A stretch of DNA of 64,000 bases from Aurelia coerulea (lineage: Eukaryota > Cnidaria > Scyphozoa > Semaeostomeae > Ulmaridae). Position numbers and translations under genes: made by a program. Each line of letters starts with the position of its first letter. Within the stretch, counting starts at the first letter, position 1. This document shows positions 21,699 to 33,180 of the stretch, in pieces. Location of the stretch: contig CM076962.1 in the NCBI GenBank assembly GCA_039566865.1, forward strand, positions 6,442,743 through 6,506,742. The letters are read 5' to 3'. Below the pieces are notes generated by a model. It was given only the letters and a program-made list of their open reading frames with translations. It searched no databases and had not been told where the DNA came from.

Positions 21699-22871
21699 AT
21701 CCTTAGCAGCACGGGACCTGAGATCCAAGGCTCCTATCGTTCCATACTCTGGTTCCACTGCTCCGGATTATACACCTATATCGGATGATACAAAGCAGAT
21801 AATGCTGTCAACGATTTCCTGTTTGTGTGATTTTGGTGTTGTCACGAAAAAAGAATCATGCCAATAAGATCATGAGTGCATCCTTACAAAGGAAGGCTTC
21901 AGAGAAGTAGGGGGGGGCGGGTCGAATGAGAGGGAGATTTATTCTGAGGGGCATAGAGCTAAAAAGAGAGTACTGGATATAAATGGGCACTGAGATGCTA
22001 AAATTAGATGTCTTACTCAGAGTTCCTCTTACTTTCGCACGTTCTAGAAGAGAGGATATAAATATGCTCGCTGTAAAATTTTGGGGAAGGAGAGTTGAGA
22101 AGTCAGCAGTTAGTTGCTCAATTCACTAAACATTTAGTGAATTGAACGAGGAATTTGCTGAAAGGGTCAAGGGGTGCGATAACGATTGACTGTTTCGTTC
22201 GTTCGTTAATCAGTCAGAAGCTATTCTTTTCAATGAAGCTTACGTTTTCTCCGGGGGGAGGGGGGTCTAGCAAAAGATCCCTTTTTGGCATGTTGGTGTT
22301 TTGACAACCTGCTCTAGAAAAATTGCTTTATCTTGATTGCTTTACCCCGTGCTAGAAAAAATTGGTGAAAACGATACCCTGAAAACAAATGTAATAAGTA
22401 ACCGTCCCCCTGGGGTATTGCTAGCAGTTTCTTATTCAATGTCTTATTTGCAGGTAACGACGGGGGCCTAGGCTTATCCAAATCACAGATTATCCAAATA
22501 TTTCCTCACTTACACGGTTGATATATGTTGTTAATTTGGGTACAACGGAGGAGCATTAGTATGTAAATTTCAGAAGAGCAAAAATTAAAAAAGGTAAACG
22601 ATGGAAAGTAAGGAAGTGGCTATTTTAATCCTGGGTACCAGCGCAGAAGATACTTTAACAGAATTAGACAACATTTCATTTTTATACCCCATCTTGAATT
22701 TGGAAAAAGTCTTATACCCCACCACCTTTCAGCGAAATGGTTTTGTACCCCATCCAGAAGCCTTCCAGGATGTGATGTATGAAATTTATACACATGCATG
22801 CCAATTTATTCCAGGCAATTTGCATACAGGTCCAGTGATTCATCATTTCCGGTTGTCTTTCAATTTCACTT
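21699..22871. other. stretch without recognised gene
   Basis: Several poly-G patches and short ORFs. The part at 22600-22760 repeats TATACCCC phrases similar to the interior of the CCCAGGGGG MITE family, but I cannot set boundaries. Confidence 0.35.
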
Positions 22872-22875
22872 TTAA

Positions 22876-23736
22876 CCCTAATCCTACCGGGGGGGGGGTG
22901 TTTTCCATCCCCCTGTCGGTTTTTTGCAGAGCATTTTTTAACGACAAAAGCTATCACCCTCAAACAATCTGACAATTACTAATTATCTATTAGCTACATT
23001 TTGACAATGAAATTTTTGAACAATGGTGTCACGTGACAGGTGACACTACCATATTTGGAGCAAATTGGAAAAGTTAATGATTTTGATATTTTTACTCCCG
23101 GAATTAGTTCCAAATGTTGACTAATGTACTTTTAAAGAATCAGCAAACAATTAGCTTTCTATTGTTGTCAATAACAATGGAATTTGCTGACGTCAGCATT
23201 CTTAAATGATGACGTCACTCGCGCCGCCATTTTGGGTCATTTTGGCAAATTTTGAAGTTTTCCTAGCAGATTTTGTTAGGAATGCACAGAATTGCGTTAT
23301 GCAATACTTTAAAAGCATTTTGAGCCAATTGTTATCAATTCTTGGCAGAAAAGCACAGTTTTTAGTTATTACGTCATCAATTTTCGTCATTTTCTTCCAA
23401 AATAACGGTCTAAAAACACCCATATGCATCATATTTGAATTGGAAATGAATAATACGCCAAATAAGAATGGAAAAAGTCGTTCAGATTACCTTTGTTCCG
23501 TTTTTAGAACAAATAAGCCGGAAAACCATATATTTTGACATTTTCCAGCATTATGACGTCATAGTGACGTCACCTAATGAGGTGGCCACGCCCAAAACTA
23601 CCAATCGGCTAAGAATAGTTAGGACTACGCCCTTGCCAAGTTTCAAACCCATTAGTCTACGGCTTTTTATAGAGGGGGGCGGAAAGCACCCCCCCGCCGG
23701 CTATGTTAGATCAAAAAAAGCCCGGTAGGATTAGGG
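22876..23736. mobile_element. piggyBac-type MITE with four CRE sites
   Basis: Ends CCCTAATCCTACCGGG and CCCGGTAGGATTAGGG, flanked on both sides by TTAA (22872-22875, 23737-23740), the classical piggyBac target. Just inside each end is a poly-G/C hairpin block followed by ordinary AT-rich sequence. It has no transposase. It contains four perfect TGACGTCA palindromes: 23188-23195, 23210-23217, 23554-23561 and 23565-23572. Confidence 0.92.
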
Positions 23737-23740
23737 TTAA

Positions 23741-24498
23741 ATGTTAACTGATGACTTCACATAAATAGTTTTCAAGTAAAATAGTTTTGCACCTCATACC
23801 AATTTTCCTTGATATTTGGATACCCCCAAACAGTAATAGGAAAAATTCTCATACCTCTGTCAAAAATCCTCCGCCTTGGTAACCCAGGATCGAAAATGAC
23901 TGCTCCCTAACCGAACAAGAGCAATGACTGCAACTGTGGGAAATTTGAGAAATTAGGCAGCGCAACTTAGCAGGATAGATTGAAAAAATCTTGGGGACTT
24001 TGAATTGCATGAACAGTTAGCAAAGAAAGGATACATAAGCAGTGAAAAGAGGAAGCAATGGGGAGAAATAGAGGAACAACAACGAACAGGTTCATCTTGC
24101 CTCTATCTTTGGAATTATAAAGAACGTTGGCAAGCATCGACGGAAATGAACACCGATTAAACCGTGCCTATATGTGATAAGACTTTGTATTTCAAAAAAT
24201 GAGCAACTATGCAGAAGGAAGGACAACAAGAATAGAGACGGCTGCGAGAAACAAAACGGATGAAGTTTTAAGATACAGGGTGCATATATCAAATGCAGAT
24301 AAATCAACTAACAGTGCAAAAAGGTCTCGGAGTAGACAGGCGAGACGGAGTGGAATTGAATTTGGTGCAAGGCTGGTGCAAAGAGCTGATAAAACAAGAT
24401 TCTACTGGGTTTTGAAAAAGGAGAAATTACACCAGAGACATATCCGTTTGAACATGAGACATGTAAGAGAGACTGCAATGGATCTCAGCATACGCCAC
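23741..24498. other. stretch without recognised gene
   Basis: Flank of the Harbinger element. An ORF from 24199 is open but basic and low in hydrophobic residues, runs into the transposon end, and shows no domain. Confidence 0.4.
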
Positions 24499-24634
24499 TT
24501 AAGCCCGTTTTCCACTAGGCGAATTTTTTCGTGCGAAGCGAATTTTTCGCGGCGAAAAAATTCGATCGGGCGCGTTTTTGTTTCCACAGGAACTCCAGCG
24601 ATCTTTGTTTTTTGGCGCGAAAAGCTTTTCAAAG

Positions 24635-25963
24635 ATGGCTACTGTAAATCTCAGGTATCTACTGCTACTGAAAGCTCGTTTATTGATCAAAATTTTGCTG
24701 CTGAGAAGACGCGAGAGAAGGTTGCAAAAGTACAAGAAAAGATTTTGGATAAGGAAGATCTACGAAGAACGGGAGCAAAAGGGCGAGTATCATCTTTTGA
24801 TCAAAGAACTGAGACTACATGATGCTGAATATTTTTTCCGGTGTTTTAGAATGACTCCTGCACTGTTTGAAGAGCTCCTGAATTGGTTTGGCCCGTATCT
24901 TCAGAAAAACGATACGAAAATGAGGAAAGCTATCCGCCCAAGTGAAAGATTGTCTGTTTGTTTAAGATACCTGGTGACGGGTGATGCCCAAGTAACGATA
25001 TCAGCAAGCTACCGTATGAGTCCAACAGTTGTTGGGAGAATAATCAGTGAGACTTGTGAAGTTGCATGGAGAGTACTCAGCGCAAAAGGCTTCATCAAAA
25101 ACCCATCAACAAAACCGGAATGGAAAGCTATAGCCGAAGAATTTTCAAGATTTTGGAATTTTCCGAATTGCTTGGGAGCCCTCGATGGGAAACATGTGGT
25201 CATGCAAGCGCCAGCAAGATCAGGATCTTCCTTTTTTAATTACAAAAAGACTTTCAGCATAGCCCTTTTGGCAATTTGCGATGCAAGATATAAGTTCACT
25301 CTAGTGGATATAGGAGATAGTGGTCGCCAGAGTGATGCAAGTGTGTATAATTGTAGTCATTTAGGTCATGCTATTGAAAATAATCTATTGCAAATCCCAG
25401 GACCTGAAAAGCTGCCCAACTCAGAAAAACGACTTCCATTCGTATTTGTTGCAGACGATGCATTTGGACTCAAAACACATATGATGAAGCCCTTCCCATC
25501 ACATAATTTGCCACTTGATCAACGCGTCTTTAATTATCGGTTATCAAGGGCAAGGAGGGTGATTGAAAACACTTTCGGGATTGCTGCCAGTAGATTTCGA
25601 GTATTGAGAAGACCAATCATTGCCAATGTAAGCAAAGTAATACTTATCACAAAAGCTATTGTTGCACTGCACAATCTATTGATGTTTAAAAATTCATTGA
25701 CAAACAATCGATATTGCCCAAGGAACTTTGTTGACCATGATGGACCATCAGGATTTGAAGCTGGTGAATGGAGACAAAACAGAGCTGATTTTGGTGGCCT
25801 TCAACCAATCTCTCAAAGTGGTTCAAATAACTACTCTAAGGATGCAGCTTCTGTAAGACATGGATATAAAAACTACTTCAACAACGAGGGAGCTGTTGAA
25901 TGGCAAAATGAATTGGTTACTCGAACTGCAAATCCATACGAGTTGTTTCAGGACAGACAATGA
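24635..25963 (+). CDS. Harbinger transposase (DDE_Tnp_4 / HARBI1-like)
   Basis: A 442-codon uninterrupted frame. I chose the ATG at 24635 (AAAGATGG, good context); an upstream ATG at 24578 lies in the terminal repeat region. It has a basic N-terminus (RRRERRLQKYKKRFWIRK), then the LHDAEYFFRCFRMTPALFEE region, then a helix-turn-helix-like segment (VTISASYRMSPTVVGRIISE). The DDE nuclease core has GALDGKHV with Asp184, LVDIGDSGRQSD with Asp225, and RARRVIENTFGI with Glu311. All three catalytic residues and the RRxxENxFG box are present. Length is normal for the family. It would cut and join transposon ends in the nucleus, and in characterised systems it needs the Myb/MADF partner for nuclear import and DNA binding. 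No stop or frameshift seen, so it may be functional. Confidence 0.95.
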   Translation: MATVNLRYLLLLKARLLIKILLLRRRERRLQKYKKRFWIRKIYEEREQKGEYHLLIKELRLHDAEYFFRCFRMTPALFEELLNWFGPYLQKNDTKMRKAIRPSERLSVCLRYLVTGDAQVTISASYRMSPTVVGRIISETCEVAWRVLSAKGFIKNPSTKPEWKAIAEEFSRFWNFPNCLGALDGKHVVMQAPARSGSSFFNYKKTFSIALLAICDARYKFTLVDIGDSGRQSDASVYNCSHLGHAIENNLLQIPGPEKLPNSEKRLPFVFVADDAFGLKTHMMKPFPSHNLPLDQRVFNYRLSRARRVIENTFGIAASRFRVLRRPIIANVSKVILITKAIVALHNLLMFKNSLTNNRYCPRNFVDHDGPSGFEAGEWRQNRADFGGLQPISQSGSNNYSKDAASVRHGYKNYFNNEGAVEWQNELVTRTANPYELFQDRQ

Positions 25964-26055
25964 AAGAATGACGCAAGTAAAAACAGAACTACAAATGTGT
26001 ATAGACGTCAAAATAAAAATGTTACATAACCATAATAAGTTAACCTTACATAATA

Positions 26056-27796
26056 TTATTCATGTTCAAACTCAAGTTCAAACAACAGTTGACTGACTTT
26101 GATCATAGCTAATCGTTTCTTTTTAACTGGAAAAGATGATATTATTGGAATGAGGCTTTTGCAATACAGAGAAACTTCATCCTCATTATCAGTAGTGACA
26201 ACTGATTTGATTGCGTTATTTGTAGATTCTAATTCTTTCAAGATTGCATTATCAAATCTTTCTTGACGATTCTTATACCCTTGCCTTCCTTTTTGTACCA
26301 TTGAGAACAACTGGCCTTACTGATATCTGGGGGGCTAATGGGCCATCCAAAACATCTTCAGACTGCAAAGCTGTTTCAGCTTGAATAATGTTGCTTTCTG
26401 TGGGCCTGTTTGCTGTTTTTTCGTGAAGAAACCTCATCTGTTCAAAGTACTTGCATTTAGGCAATGAAGATGCAGCAGCACCAGACCTGGTCATCCGGTT
26501 CCTCTTGTCCAAACATTTTTTCAGGTTGTCTTTTAGATTTTTTAGTTGCCTCTGAAGAAATTCCACTACAAAAAAAGAAATCAAATAAATATTATTTACA
26601 AGATTCTAAAAGATATTATCAAACTAAGAATTTTGTCCAGCAAAGAAAGTCTCTTAGAATTATTAGATCTGTGCCCTTTGAACATTTCAAAACATGGTGT
26701 TTTGAAGCCTTTCCTATTTTTAGACATTGCTCAAGTATCTTCTGAGAAATATACCCAATACAGGAAAACATGAGAATACGGAAACAAGATTCTGGAGTTT
26801 CCTAATTTTTTGGCAATCAAGTCCGAGTTTCTTATAAATAGTTTCTTACAGAAAATATGAGTGGTCTTACTTTGTTGAAAATAGGTGTTAACTTTAGGGT
26901 AGATTATTATGTGTTCTTGGACTCAGGAAGTAGTTAAAAGTTGCGAAGGCAGAGATCAAAAGAGGGTACTTTTTAGATCCAAGTGGATAATTTTATTGAC
27001 CAGAAGGGATATATTTGGCTGCACAAAAATCAGTTTGAGGGATGAGGGTAAACAAGGCACTTTGTTGAAAAAGGAAGGGCATGGTGCACCCTGTTCCCCA
27101 CCTCCTATTTCCATGTCCACTAAATGTTCTTGACCTTTCAGCTCAATTTTGAAAATCAGCAAGCTGTGTGGTAACACAACTGAAAAAAATAAGGAAACTT
27201 TTGTAATGGGAAGTGTTGAATTTCTCAAGTTTTTCAAAAGGTTTTGACTCTACATGATTTGATATAATTTGAGGGAAAATTGTTTTTAGTCCAAAGGTCA
27301 TCGAAATGTCTGTTTCATCATCGTGTACAAAAAGAAAACCACAAGCTGTGAACTCACCGTCCTTGTTGAATAACTGGCCTATTTTTGACCATGCGTTTTG
27401 CGTCATGGGCCTAATTTTGTATCCTTCGGAAGCAATATCCCACAGGCATCTGTACTTGCGGACTTCTTCCAGAAATACTTCTTTGTCGAATTCAACTGAA
27501 TGCAGTTCTTCACCATCGTACTGGTCTAGATCTTGTGGGTTGTTATTCTCGGGGGTGGTGGTGACAACAGAGTCGATCGTCTCCGTCTCCTCAAAACCTG
27601 TCTCGTCGACGGAGCCTGGCGTGGCAGCATTGTCTTCGTGGTCGTAGTTTTCCTGTTGACAGCTGGTATTTGCTAAACTGGCAAGGTCAGCCACAGTTAT
27701 GTCTCCATTTGCCATCATTTGCTGCAAAAGATTCAGACTCATTGCAGCCATGTTTTTCTTTCTGCTGTTGTTGTTTTTTGGCGCGACTTTGGTCAT
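26056..27796 (-). CDS. MADF-domain partner protein of Harbinger, spliced
   Basis: Exon 1 runs 27796-27358 from the ATG of MTKVAPKNNNSRKKNMAAM. It has an acidic, Gln/Asn/Thr-rich region and the first half of a MADF/Myb-SANT-like domain (FLEEVRKYRCLWDIASEGYK; MTQNAWSKIGQLF), ending at donor G|GTGAGT. Intron 27357-26566 ends in TTTTTTTGTAG. Exon 2 from 26565 completes the domain (EFLQRQLKNLKDNLKKCLDK) in matching phase and continues with SLPKCKYFEQMRFLHEK. Near 26290-26310 the frame must shift from VVLNGTKRKA to RQERFDNAILKELEST, ending at TAA 26058-26056. This means a one-base frameshift or a missed mini-intron. The C-terminal helix-rich segment is the BESS-like position in this family. Role: binds subterminal DNA and recruits the transposase. 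Possibly defective. Confidence 0.75.
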
Positions 27797-28244
27797 GGAT
27801 GTCACATGACAGGCTTCAAGCAATTTAATTGGCTTGCGCCTTTTTTCGCCGCGAAAAAGTTGAATCCATTCGAACTCACTTTTTCGCTGCTGCGAACAGT
27901 CACCGCGAATGAGCTCCTGCGCGAGAATTGAAAGACGCATGCGTATTCTCGAAAAAAGTCGCTTCGCGCGAATAAATTCGCCTAGTGGAAAACGGGCTTA
28001 GATGGAAGTGTATTTTCTGTGCTTTTGAATTTCCCCATTTTCAGCTATTGATTTGCAAGCAGGTTGAAGTAAATTCTTATTAGAAATTCTAACAAGCTCT
28101 TGGAAAGAAAATAATGAACATTACGTATATAATGTCATATGCTACCATTTAGAGAGCTGTAATTTTCTCAAAGAAACTGCCCACAGTGCTGATCCTTCCA
28201 GTCAACCAAGGCCTAACAACGTGAAGGTCCAAGTTCAAGTTAGA

Positions 28245-28670
28245 ATTTCCAATCCGCACAATTAAACTGGAAACAAATGCCTATCTTATCTGGGGCCACA
28301 ACATGGAATAGTCTTCCATCTGAGTTGAAATCAACAAACAATATCAATGCATTCAAACATAAGACCAAAGAGAACTTTTTCTGAAATATACAGAAAGAGG
28401 AAAATGACATATATGTCTTCTACTGAGGACCATATTGAAAACACATATGCAGCTCTGTATTTCCTTTTCTCCTACGTATTTCCGTTATACAGCATCCTCT
28501 AAGGGGACCATTATGAAAATAAGGTCAGCTTCGCCTTTTAATGCTATCCTTGCCACTGTAAATAGCAGTGTTTATCTCTAAGTTTTGAGCATTTAATTTT
28601 GCATTGTATCTATTTTTGTTATAAAACATCTAAATATTCATTGTGGCAAATTGATATATAAAATACCAAA
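28245..28670 (+). pseudogene. LINE family A, C-terminal and 3' end
   Basis: A short piece reads LSYLGPTTWNSLPSELKS and AFKHKTKENFF, the usual RT C-terminus of Jockey/L2-like LINEs. It is followed by the 3' region shared with 1640-1890 (TAAGGGGACCATTATGAAAA and following). Strongly 5'-truncated. Confidence 0.8.
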
Positions 28671-29394
28671 AAACCATTGTTATGAACTCTTATCGAGAGG
28701 TTGAGTATAGGCCCTGGCATCGGTTGTTTTGCAAAGTCAATATGGGATCAATTCTAAGCGTCAGTGAAAGACTTTCCCGGCAAACTGAAAACAGAGACGT
28801 ATGAACCGGGGGCACTGGGGGCACGTGCCCCCCAAGATTTTGCAATAAACAAATACGTTCCCTTTTTATTTTTAGGAAGTGCCCATTTAGCTTTATGAAA
28901 AACGCCATTGAAGTGTTGTGCCCCCCCCCCCATTTGAGATGCTTCCTACGTACCTGAATGAAAATAAGATTCGTAGCTACAACATGACCGAATTAAACAT
29001 TAACCTTGAGACGGCAACTATGATAACAATTGAACATTTGATACAAACGCGTCTCCCTATCACTGGTGAGCAAAGAACAATAGAGCAAAAAAGGGGGAAC
29101 TAAATCAACGAGAGTAGCGAAGGCACGAGAGCGCAATGTGGGCATCTAAATCATTTAGAGTACACAGTTAAAACTAAGAGAAAAAGAAAACAAGCAGAGA
29201 GCGCACAGAAGGCAGTAAGAGCAAAGCAGGCAAACGAGAGATAGTGAAGGAGTGAGAAAAAATACGATAATGAGAGCAAGGAGAGAAGATGTTGGCCAAC
29301 GTGTCAACTGAATAGATCGAGAAGCTCTTAAGGGTCTGCAGAATTATTGAAAGTATTCAGCATGGAGAAGATATAAACAGTTAACAGAGGGATA
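28671..29394. other. stretch without recognised gene
   Basis: A GGGGGCACTGGGGGCACGTGCCCCC patch near 28808 and a C-run at 28921 may mark ends of a degraded MITE. The A/G-rich part 29100-29300 shows no coding signal. Confidence 0.35.
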
Positions 29395-29745
29395 GAGAGT
29401 ACCAAATAGACCCCATCCTAAGGTATATTCAGGATATTTGTGCTTAGGCTGGGGTACCAAGCATAAACCCAACATGATAATTCCTAGCATGAAAATAGAT
29501 GTCGAAAAATATTTTCTCTGACCCAACACTACTAAAATTTATGAAGTCAGCATCTTAAATCCGTGGACAAGTGCCCCAACTGATTAGATTGTTCATAATT
29601 TATTTGGAAATTTCAATATTTTGATTTTAGTAATGTTACTTGATCTTACTTTGGTTGTAAATAATATTTTACCTGTTTTTCACTGTCTCCCATATTTGAG
29701 ACCCAAAAAGGTAATCTAGAATTTGAGGAACCAAACAGAACAGAA
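29395..29745 (-). mobile_element. degraded copy of the 46.7-kb hAT-type MITE
   Basis: Inverse match to 46900-47145: GGTATATTCAGGATA, CTAGCATGAAAATAGA, GAAGTCAGCATCTTAAAT, TTAGTAATGTTACTTGATCT. Terminal poly-G/C ends are worn. No coding sequence. Confidence 0.75.
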
Positions 29746-29790
29746 CCCCCCCCCCCCAACTTGGGAAAATAGATAGAATATTTTTATATA

Positions 29791-30752
29791 CCGGGTGTCC
29801 CAAAAAAAAGGTAACAGATTTGATTGGGGCTAGCGATAAGAATTTAAGTTGATTCGACCCCTGATAAGTTTTGAAGTACTCTTAGATAGTTAACTTGAAG
29901 ATTGATACCTTATTTGTTGATATTGGTGCATCAAGAGTTGGAATATTAACCTTGAAAGTCAAAATTTGCCTCCTACTCCAAACCAGAGCTTTTGGTGTTT
30001 CGCCTAAGCTGTTGACTCGCTGTGCTGTGGAATCTCCTCAATCATAGCCAAGTACAAACAAGAAACCTCGTGCTTAGGAACACATTTTAGTGGAAATCTG
30101 ACTCTGAACTTTACAATCAGATTCAAGAATTTAGCCCCGAAGAGACCATTCTTGATTCTACAAAAACTTTGAATTACACCTATCTGAGAAAAGTTATTCA
30201 TCAGCGAAATAAGTCCCGTAAGGCTTTAACACATAGACTATCTTGCAATCTTTATTGCTTGAATGAAATGTTTCTCGCATCATCTCTCACGAAATTATTA
30301 TGAAACAAGCAATCGTATATGCCCAAGGGAACATAAAAATGCTCATTCGTGCTTGGCTTGGTGTACTTTTGTAAATGCATTTTAACTGGAGAAAAATTTC
30401 CTTGGTGACTATATTCATTAATTTGTTTGTTAGTTTTCAGTTTTTTACGTTCTTTTCAAATGGGTACCCAAAGGACCGATCCTTGTCCAAAAATGTCTTT
30501 GACTGAGGAGATTCCCAGAACCAGCCGTTAGCAGTTTAGGCCAAAACCCAAAAGCTCTGGTTTGTAGAGGGACCCAAATTTTGGCTTTCGAGATTGATAT
30601 TTCAACTCTCGATGCACAAATATCAACAAACGAGGTATTAATCTTCAAGTTAACTATCGAAGAGTACTTCAAAACTTATTTGGGATCGATTCGACTTATA
30701 ATCTCATCGCTAATCCCCATCAAATCTGTTACCTTTTTTTTGGGACACCCGG
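29791..30752. mobile_element. mariner-type MITE with about 200-base TIRs
   Basis: Ends CCGGGTGTCCCAAAAAAAAG and complement, TA on both sides (29789-29790, 30753-30754). The inverted repeats extend imperfectly about 200 bases inwards (TTAACTTGAAGATTGATACC at the left against the complement at 30630-30660; CAGAGCTTTTGG/CCAAAAGCTCTG). No transposase. The family start ACCGGGTGTCCCAAA recurs at 45949. Confidence 0.92.
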
Positions 30753-31019
30753 TATACGCATCTCTTCCTTAGTAACTGGCGCACGTAAACTTACCCTCCA
30801 GAGCCAAATAATAAAATGACAAAATAACAAAAAGTAAAGAAGGAAAGAAAGTTTCTTTCTTACCTCCTTTCTTCCTTCTCTCTTCCTTTGCCAAATTTTT
30901 CAATTTCCTTTTAATTTTGAGGCTCTGGTACCCAGGGTAACGTAAACTTAACTTTCCATACACTTGAATGCCAATTACGACGGCGGGCCAGCGCGGCAAG
31001 CCTAGTTTTTGTAATATTA

Positions 31020-31436
31020 CGAATAGTCTTGATATTGACCCCCTTTTTAAGGAGGTGTAAGAACAAATGTCTGTAGAACAAATGGTTTTGAGAGCGATAA
31101 ATAAATGTAAAGATCACCCCTCTGTAAAGATGATTAATCGACATGTGACATCAGACGGTAACACCTTTAGTTTCTCTCATGTAAGCCCAAATGAGGTCAT
31201 GAAGCAGATAGACTTGCTTGACAAGAATAAATCCAACAGTGGGAATCTTCCAACTGGTATAGGCAACGCAGGAAATAGTTTGCCCCTACACCTAACAGAC
31301 TGTATCAACTCGGCAATCTATGATTGCAAGTTTCCAAAGGAACTGATCAAAGCGTGGATCAGAACCCCGCTGGAGCCTAGGACAAAAGAAACGATTTGGA
31401 GGTTATGCTTAAGGCAAAAGAAGATTGATGAGGGCT
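31020..31436 (+). pseudogene. LINE RT N-terminal fragment
   Basis: The frame 31067-31438 reads AINKCKDHPSVKMINRHVTS, SPNEVMKQIDLLDKNKSNSG, then LTDCINSAIYDCKFPKELIK and WIRTPLEP. This is the fingers region before the catalytic palm of LINE RTs of the same type as the endonuclease at 15129. The downstream palm is missing; Penelope DNA follows directly at 31437. Confidence 0.85.
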
Positions 31437-33180
31437 AAGTGATGGATGATCGTGCAAAATTAATAAACTTTCGTGAATGTGCAAATCAAAATCATTGTCA
31501 GCTCTGTCCAAAACTGAAAAATCTTTCACTGATGCGGCGTTACCTGATTGATTAATGTGGTCCCAGATGGCTGAGGGACTTATTCTTATTTTCTGACCTG
31601 CCTCATTTATTCCCAAGTGCTCCCTGCAGCGTGTAATCAAGTTACCGCCTGTTTTTCCAAAGTACAAGATGGCAGCCAGAACACTTAAAATCATAAAAAG
31701 ACAGAAGAGCGAATGAGAGTTGGAAAACGGTCTTTAAATGGAAAAGACTGGATGCGTTTCGAGAATCGAAAGATAACCTTAAAGTGAATGAACGGAGCTA
31801 AGAGGAGGTCATCTATAAATAGGGCATTGAAAATTCCTACGCATGTTATTGTTCCTCTTGCTAAACAATATCCATGATCGTCTCGAAATCATCAAATACA
31901 ATAGGCTAATAATAGAATACCCAGACTCCTTCCACGCGGGGCTTTTATCTCCGTTGATTCTCTTTAAGCTGAATACCCGGATAACATTGCTTAACCCTAT
32001 TTTAACCGGGGGGCGTTTTTCGCCCCCTATCGGATTTTTTTTACTAGCTCCCAAACGATGTCACCTACAATGCCGAAACTCCTTGACTTTTCCTAAAATT
32101 TAGTTGGCAATCCGAAAATAGAAATTTAAATACCTATTGTTTGACCACGTGACCACCACATGCCCATATTTGGAGAGTGGTCACAAAGAAATTCTTAAAA
32201 ACGGCTCTAATTTCTTCCTTTGTTACTAAATCTCAACAAAATATATACCATTCGATTCGTCTCAATTCATGCAAAACTGATGGAATTACCTCTAATATCG
32301 ATGAAGGTACTTGATTTCATCAATAATATGCGAAATTAATGGTTTTAAATCATAATTATTGAGCTAACAATTTTGCATTGAATCAAATTTTCATTATTTA
32401 ATTATACTTTGGTAATTTCATACCTTCATTTTAAAACCATTATTCTAAACACACTTACACGTTTCATGTTTTGTTCTCAAAATTTTCACCGCCCCTCGGC
32501 GGCCTCTTCAGTGAGAATTAGTTAATTAGTTAATTTATTATAAAACCACAAATACCCGTATGAAACCATATGGAACTACAAATTAATGATATCAAGCAGG
32601 TATTTGGATGGTTTTTTGCCAATTTTATCTCGCTGTTTGCTAATAGTGGGCCCTTCTCTGCAAATAGCTCGATTTTCTCAATATTTGCATTGTTTTTGGT
32701 TGCCTAGCAACCAATCACGTGACTATTGATTGATTGGTGCTATTTTTAGATTCTCCTTTGTTCAATTATGACACAGTGCAAGTTTCATTGTCATAGCTGT
32801 TATACTTAAGGAGAAAAACAGGGGGGGCGAAAAAGGCCCCCCCCCCGGTAGAAAATCACTTTTTTTTACCCGGTTGAAATAGGGTTAATTATTCTACTAG
32901 TTTTGTTTTTCATGCGTAAACTGTACCTGCAAATGGTACGCAAAACAATAGGGCGGATTTGGCTTTTGCTACGGCAGGGGCACGGGTTCGAGCCTTTTAT
33001 CCAAGAAGGATTTAGTGATGCGATCTGCAAGTGCCCTAGGAAAAGTATTTTTAGATAAGGTCTCCTTCCTTTGAACAATTTCGTCGTGAAAGTTCTTATA
33101 TGATGAGCAAATATGAAAGGCTCGATAAATCAAACGCTAATCAAATTATTCTTGTATTTACCGAGAGCAATTCTGGTAAA
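31437..33180 (-). pseudogene. Penelope-like element fragment
   Basis: On the minus strand 31694-31440 reads LYFGKTGGNLITRCREHLGI and DHINQSG, a GIY-YIG nuclease of a Penelope-like element. Around 33180-32900, in shifted frames, come AFHICSSYKNFHDEIVQRK and RALADRITKSFLDKR, the RT C-terminal region. Both match the better-kept copy at 44514-45400. The two parts are separated by a piggyBac-type MITE at 31995-32884 and further unexplained sequence at about 31795-31960. Many frame breaks. Confidence 0.85.
31995..32884. mobile_element. piggyBac-type MITE inside Penelope
   Basis: Ends CCCTATTTTAACCGGGG and CCCGGTTGAAATAGGG, TTAA on both sides (31991-31994, 32885-32888). Inside each end is a GGGGGCG...CGCCCCC block, as in the MITE at 22876; the two are relatives with different internal sequence. 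Comparison with Penelope at 44830-44920 shows the flanking sequence is continuous without it. Confidence 0.92.

Larger units (their letters stand above)
24502..27997. mobile_element. PIF/Harbinger DNA transposon, near complete
   Basis: Inverted ends GCCCGTTTTCCACTAGGCGA and its complement, extending through AATTYRTTCGCGCGAAGCG, about 45 bases. TTA stands outside each end (24499-24501, 27998-28000), the usual Harbinger target, with one extra A at the left junction. Inside are the two genes expected of the superfamily, arranged tail to tail: a DDE transposase (plus) and a MADF DNA-binding protein (minus). Confidence 0.95.

Noticed and set aside
22601..23728. Several ORFs of 75-123 codons
   Set aside because: They run across the TTAA MITE boundary or overlap on both strands, and contain poly-G-derived glycine runs; no motif seen.
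24199..24822. 207-codon ORF left of the Harbinger element
   Set aside because: It crosses the transposon terminal repeat into another frame of the transposase; no domain; likely chance.
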